Part shown: positions 42,031 through 49,690 of the stretch, in pieces
How positions within the stretch are numbered: position 1 is the stretch's first letter
Layout: each line of letters begins with the position of its first letter
NCBI RefSeq assembly: GCF_021650705.1
Contig: NZ_CP087138.1
Span: 434,001 to 498,000 of the forward strand
Direction: 5' to 3'
DNA: 64,000 bases
Source: Pseudomonas sp. KNUC1026
GTDB taxonomy: Bacteria > Pseudomonadota > Gammaproteobacteria > Pseudomonadales > Pseudomonadaceae
Translations under genes and position numbers: made by a program
The notes under the pieces: model-generated
Databases searched by the model: none
What the model saw: only the letters and a program-made list of their open reading frames with translations
What the model was told of the DNA's origin: nothing

Positions 42031-42196
42031 GACTTGACCCTGTGTTGAGGGTAACTGTGCGATTTCTCTCCTGAGAACGTCGGTCATGGGGCTGTTAGTT
42101 CCCATCCAGTTGTGTCGGACAATCCGTCGATTGGCCATCCCTTCATGCACTTTGTACGTCATCTCTTACACGCTACGAGAGAATCGTTACGGGGCG

Positions 42197-42223
42197 TATG
42201 AGCGGCAGTTGGGGGGGAAGTTC
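42197..42223 (-). promoter_or_regulatory. AlgU/sigma-22 promoter of the alginate operon
   Basis: On the minus strand GGAACTTCCC carries -35 GAACTT (42223-42218); 16 bases (starting with a C7 run) separate it from -10 TCATA (42201-42197). This fits the extracytoplasmic sigma consensus GAACTT-N16/17-TCnnA and the P. aeruginosa algD promoter, which also begins GGAACTTCCC. Expected start is near 42190, about 490 nt before the algD ATG. Confidence 0.75.
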
Positions 42224-42438
42224 CAGCCGCCCGCCGGGGGGATGTGACATTTCTCAAGAAATCTTCACATTTTGAGTGATGGCTTTTCGCCTGAAAATTG
42301 GCTGAAAGCCTTGCCAGCAAAGGGTTTTACCGGGGTTGGAATCCCTTTGCCATTAGCAAGAAATTTTTTGTAATGAGCTGCAAAATTTTTTCCCTGGTAC
42401 GCAAGCCTTTGATGTATTTGGGAAAATACGCCCATGTT

Positions 42439-42459
42439 TTGACGGCAAAAAGCCGTCAA
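42439..42459. repeat. Stem-loop upstream of the algD promoter
   Basis: TTGACGGC and GCCGTCAA form a perfect 8-bp stem around AAAAA. It lies 63 bp past the yaaA stop (minus strand), but no T-run follows the stem, so terminator function for yaaA is only possible. Confidence 0.45.
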
Positions 42460-42522
42460 TGCGTGTATTTGCACGACAAAATGCACAACATTGGTACAAG
42501 TTTGACGCACCAGGGCAGTGCG

Positions 42523-43299
42523 TCAGGCGGGTGTGTCGCGCAGGAATACCAGCTTGCCGTCAGTCGAGTGGTCCTCACTGAAGCGGTAGTTATCCAGGCT
42601 GAATGATTTGAGCTCAGCCGGGGTGCTCAATCGCTCCTGAATGATGAAGCGGCTCATCAGGCCGCGCGCACGCTTGGCATAGAAGCTGATGATCTTGTAC
42701 TGGCCGTTCTTCAGGTCGCGGAATTCGGTTTCGATCACCCGCGCCTTGAGAGCGCTGCGTTTGACCGCCGAGAAGTACTCGTTGGAGGCCAGGTTCACCA
42801 GCACGTCGTCGCCTTGTTCGGCCAGCGCTTCATTCAGCCACTGCGCGATGCGCTCACCCCAGAAGGCGTAGAGGTCCTTGCCGCGCGGATTGGCAAGGCG
42901 TGTGCCCATTTCCAGGCGATAGGGCTGCATCAGGTCCAGCGGGCGCAGCAGCCCATAAAGGCCAGAGAGCATGCGCAGGTGGCTTTGTGCAAAGGTGAAA
43001 TCACCCGGGCTCAGGCTCTCGGCATCCAGGCCTGTGTACACATCGCCTTTGAACGCGAGGATCGCCTGCTTGGCGTTGTCGGGGGTGAAATGGCGGTTCC
43101 AGCTGCCAAACCGTGCGGAGTTCAGGCCGGCGAGCTTGTCGGAAAGGCTCATCAGCTTCGCGATCTCCGCCGGGGAGAGTTGCTGCAACTTGTCGATCAA
43201 CGCCTGGGAGTGGTCCAGGAACTGGGGCTGGGTGTAGTCGGCGATGGCCGAGGGTGTTTCATAGTCGAGGGTCTTGGCGGGGGAAATCACCAGCAGCAT
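42523..43299 (-). CDS. yaaA: Peroxide stress protein YaaA (DUF328/UPF0246)
   Basis: 258 residues starting [20 protein letters not shown] at ATG 43299, preceded by GGAGTGCCTCCC. YaaA lowers free iron and limits Fenton damage during H2O2 stress; it folds like a DNA-binding/glycosylase-related protein. Conserved [33 protein letters not shown] and [13 protein letters not shown] are visible. A longer upstream frame exists but its extra 36 residues are low-complexity (Pro/Ser-rich) and lack a ribosome binding site. Confidence 0.92.
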   Translation of the reverse strand: MLLVISPAKTLDYETPSAIADYTQPQFLDHSQALIDKLQQLSPAEIAKLMSLSDKLAGLNSARFGSWNRHFTPDNAKQAILAFKGDVYTGLDAESLSPGDFTFAQSHLRMLSGLYGLLRPLDLMQPYRLEMGTRLANPRGKDLYAFWGERIAQWLNEALAEQGDDVLVNLASNEYFSAVKRSALKARVIETEFRDLKNGQYKIISFYAKRARGLMSRFIIQERLSTPAELKSFSLDNYRFSEDHSTDGKLVFLRDTPA

Positions 43300-43419
43300 G
43301 GGAGGCACTCCAGATAACAATGCCGCGATTCTAGGCGGGGAAGGCGGCGGAGGCCACCTATGGGGGTTATGGGGATAAATGCTACAGTCCGGCGGTTCGA
43401 ACGCCACCGGAGCCTGCCT

Positions 43420-44541
43420 TTGCGTACCGCCATCATGATGCTGACCGCCTGCCTCGCCTGGCCGGCCTTCGCCGCGCCGGGCCCAGTGGCGGTGCTCGAT
43501 CGAAGCGTGTGGCCGGAGAAGCTCGATACGCCAGTATTGTTCGACGTGGCCTCACGTGCCGAAATCCTGGGTTTTGCCCATGAACTGGCCCAGGTCGACC
43601 CAATGAGCGACGACGCCCTGGCCGAGCGCCTGGGGCTGCGCCAGGTGAACCGCGAATCCATCGATGCCTGGCGCCAGCAGCTGTGGCAACGGTTGTGGGA
43701 AAACTTCGACGCCGCCCAGCAAAGCTGCGAGCAGGACGCCAGCTTCTGCCTGGCCATCGAAGATGTCACCAGCCTCAAGGCACAGGCTGCGGCCTTCGCG
43801 GTGGAAGACGACTCCTTTTATATAAAGTGGCGTGAACCCGGCCGTGGGTTCAACCGCGCCTATCTGGACGAGCAATTGCGCCTGGCTGCGCTGTTTCCGC
43901 AGGTCAGTAGCGAGATTGCGACCTTCTCCGATCAGGAACGTACCGGCACCGAGCTGGGTGATCGGGTGTTCATGCTCAGTTTCGAGGGCGGCCCGACGCT
44001 CGCGGGCGGCACTACCGACTGGGTGGCCGATTACTTGCGCAAGCAGAAGATGAGCGCGACCTTCTTCGTACTGGGCAACGGCGTGCAGCTGCGCCGCGAC
44101 AACGACCCGCAGGATGAAACCGACGCGCTCTATAAAGACCAGTGTGTAGGCACTCAGGGTTGGCAGTACCGTTCCCACGCCCAGTGGCGTGACTGGCAGG
44201 ACTCGGTGCGGCGCAGCGCGTCCGAGGTGCAGGCGCAACTGCCTGACAGCTACGTCGCGCAATTTCGGCCGCCCTATGGGCAGCGCCGCGCCGACAGCGG
44301 CGAATTCTTCAAGGAGCAAGGGTTGGCGGTGGTGCTGTGGAACATCGATGGGCAGGACACCGCCCAGTTGAGCGCCGAGCAAGTGACCGACCGGGTGCTG
44401 ACACTGATGCTGCTGTGGCGCAAGGGCATCATCTCGCTGCACGACGGCCAGCAAAAAAACCGCCAGGTATTGCCGGCATTGCTGCAGCGCACTGCGCAAA
44501 GCGGCATCGCCTGGGAAGACTGCCACGACTTTCTGCGCTGA
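43420..44541 (+). CDS. Secreted polysaccharide-deacetylase-like protein with degenerate NodB motifs
   Basis: About 373 residues; TTG 43420 (GGAG upstream) or ATG 43435 gives a Sec signal ([17 protein letters not shown]). The C-terminal NodB domain is recognisable from [11 protein letters not shown] (motif 3) and [10 protein letters not shown] (motif 5), but motif 1, normally TFDDGP, reads SFEGGPT, and motif 2 HSxxH is replaced by YRSHAQW. Loss of the first metal-binding Asp suggests changed or absent deacetylase activity. The N-terminal half ([24 protein letters not shown] helices) is not a known catalytic domain. It lies back to back with yaaA near the alginate cluster, but any link to alginate is only positional. 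Confidence 0.8.
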   Translation: MRTAIMMLTACLAWPAFAAPGPVAVLDRSVWPEKLDTPVLFDVASRAEILGFAHELAQVDPMSDDALAERLGLRQVNRESIDAWRQQLWQRLWENFDAAQQSCEQDASFCLAIEDVTSLKAQAAAFAVEDDSFYIKWREPGRGFNRAYLDEQLRLAALFPQVSSEIATFSDQERTGTELGDRVFMLSFEGGPTLAGGTTDWVADYLRKQKMSATFFVLGNGVQLRRDNDPQDETDALYKDQCVGTQGWQYRSHAQWRDWQDSVRRSASEVQAQLPDSYVAQFRPPYGQRRADSGEFFKEQGLAVVLWNIDGQDTAQLSAEQVTDRVLTLMLLWRKGIISLHDGQQKNRQVLPALLQRTAQSGIAWEDCHDFLR

Positions 44542-44813
44542 TCGGACCTCGGACTTTACTGCGTTGCCAGCCCTGCCGCCAATGCCTGTCTGCCGCCTGG
44601 AAAATAAACCACCGCTGGTACGCAAAACGCTTTGTAACGTCATGATTTTTGCGGTAGTAAAGAGGTGACCGCCGAACCCTGCCCACACAGGTGGCGTCTT
44701 CTCTGGCCTGTCACCTGTCGGGCAACGCCCACGCCCTTGCGGAGCGCGGCGGTCATTCTGGCGCAGCACCGCCTAGGTATTGCGTCGAACGGCTCTGACA
44801 CAGGTGACCGAGT

Positions 44814-46207
44814 ATGGATGACCAAGGACGTACCCCCTCTTCCGACCAGCCTATCCTTTATGTGCTCGATACCAACGTATTGATTCACGACCCCAACGCC
44901 CTGCTCAATTTCGAAGAACACCACGTAGCGATCCCGATGACCGTGCTGGAGGAGCTGGACAAGCTCAAGGACGGCAAGCACACCGTCGCCGCCGAATGCC
45001 GCCAGGCGATTCGCCTGATCGACAAGACCCTGGGTGACGCCACCCCTGCTCAGGTCGAGCGCGGCGTGCCGATCCAGCGTGGCAAGGGCGACCCGAAAGG
45101 CAAGTTGTCGATCCTGATGAACAAGCACGGCCGCGCCGAAGACCCGCTGCCGTCACACCTTGCCGACAACGTGATCATCAACCAGCTGCTCGCGCTCAAG
45201 CAGGGAACCCCCGGCACCAGCGTTATCCTGGTGACCAAGGACATCAACATGCGCCTGAAGGCGCGTGCCTGTGGGCTGGAGGCCGAGGACTACAGCACCG
45301 ACCAGTTGGTCGACGACGTATCGTTACTCTCCAATGGCTACCACAGCGTCAGTGGCTCGTTCTGGGACCGCGTGTGCAAGGTCGACACGCGCCAGGACCA
45401 CGGCCGCACCTGGCACCGCGTGCAACTGACCGAGCAATTGCCACACGCACACATCAACGAGTTCATCGTCGACGAGCAAGGGTTCGTCGGCTGGATCAAG
45501 GGCGTGCGCGCCGATGAGTTGCTGATCCTGGACATGCACCAGGAGCCGCTGCTGCACCAGGAAGCCTGGGGCCTCAAGCCGCGGGACGTGTACCAGGCGC
45601 TGGCACTGTTCGCGCTGCTCGACCCGGACATCCACCTGGTCAACCTCACCGGCGCCGCCGGCTCGGGCAAGACCATCCTGGCGCTGGCTGCTGCTATCGA
45701 GCAGACCATGGTCACCAAGCGCTACCGGCGCATCATCGCCACCCGCAGCGTGCAAGGGCTCGACCAGGAGATCGGCTTCCTGCCAGGCACCGAGGCCGAA
45801 AAATGGAGCCTTGGCTGGGCGCGATCACCGACAACCTCGAAGCCCTGCACATGGATGACGAAAGCACCCATGGCAGCGTGGACTACATCCTGAGCAAGGT
45901 GCCGCTGCAGTTCAAATCCCTGAACTACATCCGCGGGCGCAGCTTCCAGCAGAGCCTGATCCTGATCGACGAATGCCAGAACCTGACCCCTCACCAGATC
46001 AAGACCATCATCACCCGCGCCGGCAACGGCTCGAAAGTAGTGTGCCTGGGTAACCTGGCGCAGATCGACACCCCGTACCTGTCAGCCACCAGCTCTGGCC
46101 TCACCTACATGACCGAGCGCTTCAAGGACTTCCCCAACGGCGTGCACATCACCCTGCAGGGCGTGCCGCGGTCGGTGCTGGCCGAGTACGCAGAGTCGCA
46201 CCTTTGA
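44814..46207 (+). CDS. PhoH-family protein with N-terminal PIN domain (frameshifted as sequenced)
   Basis: About 464 residues: an N-terminal PIN RNase domain (LYVLDTNVLIHDPNALLNF, TVLEELDKLKDG, ILVTKDINMRLKARA) fused to a PhoH ATPase (LTGAAGSGKTILALAAAIE Walker A; LILIDECQNLTPHQIKTI Walker B). Such PIN-PhoH proteins unwind and cleave RNA. The frame breaks at the A5 run 45799-45803: TEAEK should continue MEPWLGAITDNLEALHMDDE, which needs one extra G. The gene is otherwise highly conserved, so error is likely. A terminator follows at 46282-46326. Confidence 0.9.
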
Positions 46208-46269
46208 GCTTCTAGCTTCTAGCTTCTAGCTTCTAGCTTCTAGCTTGCAGCTTGCAGCTTGCAGCTTGC
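46207..46269. repeat. Heptamer tandem repeats after phoH
   Basis: Five perfect copies of AGCTTCT (46207-46241) are followed by four perfect copies of AGCTTGC (46242-46269), i.e. nine 7-bp units in two blocks that differ in the last two bases. The first A belongs to the phoH stop codon. Confidence 0.95.
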
Positions 46270-46281
46270 AGCTCCCAGGTT

Positions 46282-46326
46282 CCGCCGTTTGCTAAGATGC
46301 AGCTTTTGCAAACGGCGGGTTTTTTC
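46282..46326 (+). terminator. Intrinsic terminator between phoH and moaC
   Basis: CCGCCGTTTGC (46282-46292) pairs perfectly with GCAAACGGCGG (46308-46318); after one G comes T6 (46320-46325). This is a textbook rho-independent terminator for phoH. The T-run ends two bases before the moaC ATG, leaving no normal Shine-Dalgarno except GGCGGG inside the stem. Confidence 0.8.
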
Positions 46327-46800
46327 ATGTTGACGCATCTGGATGCCCAAGGCCGGGCGAATATGGTCGATGTCACCGACAAAGCGGTGACGGCGCGCGA
46401 AGCGCTGGCGCAAGCACGAGTGCGCATGTTGCCTGGCACCTTGCGGATGATCGTCGAAGGCGGCCACCCCAAGGGGGACGTTTTTGCCGTTGCACGCATC
46501 GCCGGCATTCAGGCCGCAAAGAAAACCTCCGATCTGATTCCTTTATGCCATCCGTTGATGCTCACCAGCGTCAAGGTCGAGTTGCGCCCGGACGGTGAAG
46601 ACGCGGTGCTGATCGAAGCGCGCTGCAAACTCGCCGGCCAGACCGGTGTGGAGATGGAAGCGCTCACTGCCGCCAGCGTTGCCGCACTGACGATCTACGA
46701 CATGTGCAAGGCGGTGGATCGCGGCATGGTCATCGAGTCGGTTCGCCTGCTGGAAAAGCACGGCGGCAATAGCGGTGGCTACGTGGCGGATGCACCATGA
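46327..46800 (+). CDS. moaC: Cyclic pyranopterin monophosphate synthase MoaC
   Basis: 157 residues. MoaC forms cyclic pyranopterin monophosphate in molybdenum-cofactor synthesis. [20 protein letters not shown] is the expected N-terminus, so the start at ATG 46327 is firm; [20 protein letters not shown] (substrate-binding) and [20 protein letters not shown] (active-site region) are conserved. It overlaps moaD by 4 bp. The start codon directly follows the T-run of a hairpin, so expression may depend on read-through or on a start inside the hairpin. Confidence 0.95.
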   Translation: MLTHLDAQGRANMVDVTDKAVTAREALAQARVRMLPGTLRMIVEGGHPKGDVFAVARIAGIQAAKKTSDLIPLCHPLMLTSVKVELRPDGEDAVLIEARCKLAGQTGVEMEALTAASVAALTIYDMCKAVDRGMVIESVRLLEKHGGNSGGYVADAP

Positions 46801-47039
46801 ACATCACTGTTCTGTACTTCGCACGGTTTCGTGAAGCGATGGGGTTTGATCGCGAAGCTCTGGAAGGCAACTTCGCCACTGTGGGTGAAGTACGCCAGGC
46901 GCTGCTCGACCTGGGCCACCGCGACGTGCTGGCCGAGCGCAACCTGATGTGCGCGCGCAACGAAGAGTTGTGCAGCCTCGACGAGCCGGTCAGCGACGGC
47001 GACGAAATCGCCTTTTTCCCCACTGTGACCGGAGGCTGA
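46797..47039 (+). CDS. moaD: Molybdopterin synthase sulfur-carrier subunit MoaD
   Basis: 80-residue ubiquitin-like protein ending in the Gly-Gly tail (FPTVTGG) that is thiocarboxylated and donates sulfur to the pterin. It starts inside the moaC stop (ATGA) and is followed after 1 bp by moaE. Confidence 0.95.
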   Translation: MNITVLYFARFREAMGFDREALEGNFATVGEVRQALLDLGHRDVLAERNLMCARNEELCSLDEPVSDGDEIAFFPTVTGG

Positions 47040-47040
47040 A

Positions 47041-47506
47041 ATGGCCATCAGGGTACAGCAGGCTCCCTTCAGCCCGGGCGCCGAAACCGAAGCGCTGCAT
47101 GCCGCCAACCTGGGCGTGGGCGCAGTGGTGTGCTTCACCGGCTATGTGCGCGACTTCAACGATGGCCACCCGGTGCATGGCCTGCACCTGGAGCATTACC
47201 CCGGCATGACCGAAAAAGCCCTGGGCAAGATCGAAGCCCAGGCCCGCGAGCGCTGGTCGCTATTGGCCGTCGAAATCCTGCACCGTGTGGGTAGCCTCGA
47301 CCCGGGCGAGCCCATCGTGTTCGTCGGCATCAGCAGCGCCCACCGCCAGGCAGCCTTCCAGGCGTGTGAGTTCGTGATGGACTATCTAAAGACCCAGGCG
47401 CCGTTCTGGAAGAAGGAGCGCACGCCGGAAGGGGAGCGGTGGGTAGAGGGCGCGAGAGTGATGCCCAGGCCAAAGCCAGGTGGTCAGCTGACCAAGCCTC
47501 GCGGTA
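47041..47506 (+). CDS. moaE: Molybdopterin synthase catalytic subunit MoaE (frameshifted near 3' end)
   Basis: MoaE and MoaD form molybdopterin synthase. GAVVCFTGYVRDFNDG, LEHYPGMTEKAL and the catalytic KKERTPEGERWVEG are present. As sequenced the frame runs on to 47565 through REP-like DNA with an implausible Arg/Pro tail. Shifting by one base at 47448-47452 gives GRESDAQAKARWSADQASR and a stop at 47504-47506, i.e. ~155 residues, the usual MoaE length with the typical acidic/Arg-Trp end. The short version is therefore preferred. Confidence 0.9.
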
Positions 47507-47517
47507 GCGTTGCTTTT

Positions 47518-47612
47518 AGTGGGAGGACGGCGTGTCGCGCGGCAAGCCGCCCTCCCACTGATTGATCTGCGAGGTGCCACCGGTTTTTTTGGTGGGAGGC
47601 CGGCTTGCCGGG
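47518..47612. repeat. Pair of REP-like palindromes between moaE and tatD
   Basis: AGTGGGAGG and CCTCCCACT (47518-47526 and 47551-47559) bound an imperfect hairpin; a second element GGTGGGAGGCCGGCTTGCCG begins at 47590 after T7. Both share the core found at 24936 and 25220. They lie between convergent genes and may terminate both. Confidence 0.55.
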
Positions 47613-47648
47613 CGCCGTGCAACGGGCGACATGCGCCGGCCAAGGCGT

Positions 47649-48424
47649 TCACCACCCAAACAACGCCTCTGCATTCTGGGTACTCACCCGAGCCAGTTCT
47701 CCCGGCTCCACCCCCATCAACCCCGCCAGCGCTTCGCAGATCTCCGGCAAGTGCAGCGGGCTGTTACGTACGCCCGGGTACATCGCCGGCGCCATATCGG
47801 GTGAGTCGGTTTCCAGCACCACATGCTCCAGAGGCAAGCGCGGCAGCACCTTGTGCAGGCGCAGCGCCTGCGGCCAGGTGGGGGCGCCCCCAAGGCCCAG
47901 GCAGAAGCCGAGCTTGATGTACTCGCGGGCCTCTTCGTAACTCCCGGCGAAGGCGTGGATGATGCCACGCCGCGCAAGCTTGTAGCGCTTGAGTGTCGCG
48001 ATGGTGGCGGCATGGGCGTGGCGCACGTGCAGCAGCACCGGCAATTCGAATTGTGCAGCCAGTGCCAGTTGTGCTTCGAACAGCCCCTGCTGGGCGTCAC
48101 GGTCCAGTGTTTTGACGTAATAGTCCAAGCCGAACTCGCCCAGCGCACACAGCTTGCGGTGCCCGGCCAGGCGCTCCAGCCAACGGCGCAGCTCGGCGAG
48201 GTGTTCAGAGCGATGATCGGCGAGGTAAACCGGGTGTAGCCCCAGCGCCGCGAACAGGCGTTCATCGCCCAGCGCCAAATCCCATACGCGCTGCCAGTTC
48301 GCCTGATACACACCCAGCACCACCGCCCGTTCTACCCACGCGCCTGGGCCTGATCGAGCAGGCTGGCACGGTCGTGGTCGAAACTGGGGAAGTCCAGGTG
48401 CGTGTGCGTATCGACCAGGCGCAC
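47649..48424 (-). CDS. TatD-family metal-dependent DNase (frameshifted as sequenced)
   Basis: About 258 residues. Starting at GTG 48424 the frame reads VRLVDTHTHLDFPSFDHDRA, the N-terminal metal-binding HxH of TatD, and then stops (TAG) after QAQARG. Conserved sequence continues one base off as VERAVVLGVYQANWQRVWDL; one missing base in the C3 run 48335-48337 explains this. Other metal or active-site motifs are GEFGLDYY, LPVLLHVRHAHAAT, IIHAFAGSYEEA and VVLETDSPDMAP. It starts 4 nt after the fruR stop, so the two form an operon. Confidence 0.88.
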
Positions 48425-48428
48425 GCCG

Positions 48429-49424
48429 TCAGGCCTGCTTGATACGCTGCTTGAAGCAGCGGGGGATGGCCGACACGCCAGGCTCGTAGCGCTTTTGCTC
48501 CAGCGCGCCGAGGGCCAGGTCCAGCGCCGTGTCGGCGATCAGCTTGTGCTGCTGGCCCATGGCATTGATCGGCAGCGGCAGGAAGTCGAGCAACTGCGTG
48601 TCGCCGAACGTGGCCAGCCGCAGTTGGCTGAAATCCAGCGCGCGGGCCTGCAACACGTCGAACACCCCTTGCAGCAGCACGTAGGAAGCCGTCACCAGCG
48701 CGTCCGGCAGGCTGCCCATCTCATCGAGCAACTGCTCGGCCAAACGCTGGCCGCCCTCACGGCTGAAATGTTCGGCGTGGTAAACACGCACCGGCCCCTC
48801 GAACCCTTCGAGCGCATCCTCGAAACCTGCCGCGCGGGCCTGGCTGATCGAAAGCTCCGGCCGTGCGCCGATCAGCGCGATGTTGCGCGGGGCAGGGGTG
48901 AGCAGGCTGGCGGTCAGCTGCTCGGCGGCGTGGCGGTCGTCACTGACTACCGAACAGAACAGCGAAGGGTCCAGTTGCCGGTCGATGGCGATCACCGGCG
49001 TGCCGCGGCTCTGGATTTCGCGGTAGCAGCCGTCGCTCGGCGGCAGGCAACTGGCGACGAACAAGGCGTCGCAATGGCGGGCGCGAAACAGCTTTTGCAA
49101 CTGGTGCTCGCTTTCCGGCTCATCGTCGGAGCTGGCAATGAGCAACTGGTAGCCACGGGCGCGGGCGCCTTGTTCGAGAAACTTGGCGATGCGCGCGTAG
49201 CTGGGGTTTTCCAGGTCCGGCAGGATGAAACCCAGGGTGCGCGTGCGCCGGCTGCGCAACCCTGCCGCTTGTGGGTTGGGGGTAAAGCCGTGTTCCTGCA
49301 CCACTGCCTGCACCCGTTCCACGGTGCTCTGGCTGATGCGCTGCTGCTGGGCCTTGCCGTTGATCACATAGCTGGCGGTGGTGACAGACACCCCGGCCAG
49401 GCGGGCGATATCGCTGAGTTTCAC
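48429..49424 (-). CDS. fruR: Fructose repressor FruR/Cra (LacI family)
   Basis: 331 residues from GTG 49424, supported by AAAGGAACC upstream and by the family N-terminus VKLSDIARLAGVSVTTASYV (LacI helix-turn-helix). Periplasmic-binding-like effector domain: LGFILPDLENPSYARIAKFL, VIAIDRQLDPSLFCSVVSDD. In P. putida Cra binds fructose-1-phosphate and represses the divergent fruBKA operon through a TTAAACGTTTCA operator, which is present at 49559. Confidence 0.95.
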   Translation of the reverse strand: MKLSDIARLAGVSVTTASYVINGKAQQQRISQSTVERVQAVVQEHGFTPNPQAAGLRSRRTRTLGFILPDLENPSYARIAKFLEQGARARGYQLLIASSDDEPESEHQLQKLFRARHCDALFVASCLPPSDGCYREIQSRGTPVIAIDRQLDPSLFCSVVSDDRHAAEQLTASLLTPAPRNIALIGARPELSISQARAAGFEDALEGFEGPVRVYHAEHFSREGGQRLAEQLLDEMGSLPDALVTASYVLLQGVFDVLQARALDFSQLRLATFGDTQLLDFLPLPINAMGQQHKLIADTALDLALGALEQKRYEPGVSAIPRCFKQRIKQA

Positions 49425-49558
49425 GCGCTGGTTCCTTTGGTCGCGACGGAGCGTGCGCGACATGTTAACGGCAAGCCGCCCCGGTAGGCGAATGGCACGG
49501 CCGGCCGGGCGGGCTTCATCCGCCGCGCAGAATCGGGTAACGTGCGCGTTTTCTTGGG

Positions 49559-49570
49559 TTAAACGTTTCA
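49559..49570. promoter_or_regulatory. Cra (FruR) operator
   Basis: TTAAACGTTTCA matches the reported P. putida Cra operator exactly and is a near-palindrome (TGAAACGTTTAA on the other strand). It sits in the 266-bp fruR-fruB divergent region, 121 bp before the fruB ATG, and should repress fruBKA in the absence of fructose-1-phosphate. Confidence 0.88.
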
Positions 49571-49690
49571 GCTTCAAGCATTTCGCTGGGAAGCGCTGTC
49601 TGACAGAGTAGCAGCCAGCCCAGCGGGCAGCGGATACGCTTACAACAATACCTGCGCGCCCAACAGGGGGCGCCAAAGAGGAGCCATGCA

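Larger units (their letters stand above)
41700..42522. other. algD leader and promoter region
   Basis: 823 bp without a gene between divergent-facing algD and the yaaA 3' end. It contains the AlgU-type promoter at 42197-42223, a long untranslated leader (about 42190 to 41700), an inverted repeat at 42010-42030 and a stem-loop at 42439-42459. No AlgR box of the P. aeruginosa type (CCGTTCGTC) was found by eye. The part from 42240 to 42500 is markedly AT-rich for this genome, with runs such as GAAATTTTTTG and AAAATTTTTTC. Confidence 0.65.

Noticed and set aside
43300..43407. Longer N-terminus for yaaA
   Set aside because: The extra 36 residues are Pro/Ser-rich; the ATG at 43299 has a good RBS and the conserved family start.
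45799..45803. Programmed ribosomal frameshift in phoH
   Set aside because: An A5 run alone lacks a slippery heptamer with pseudoknot, and the same kind of slip occurs in many unrelated genes here.
46282..46326. Molybdenum-cofactor riboswitch upstream of moaC
   Set aside because: The gap is only ~120 bp, is filled by heptamer repeats plus a simple terminator stem, and shows no multi-stem Moco motif.
47507..47565. Extended MoaE tail as real protein
   Set aside because: It translates REP-like palindrome DNA and replaces the conserved ending that exists one base off.
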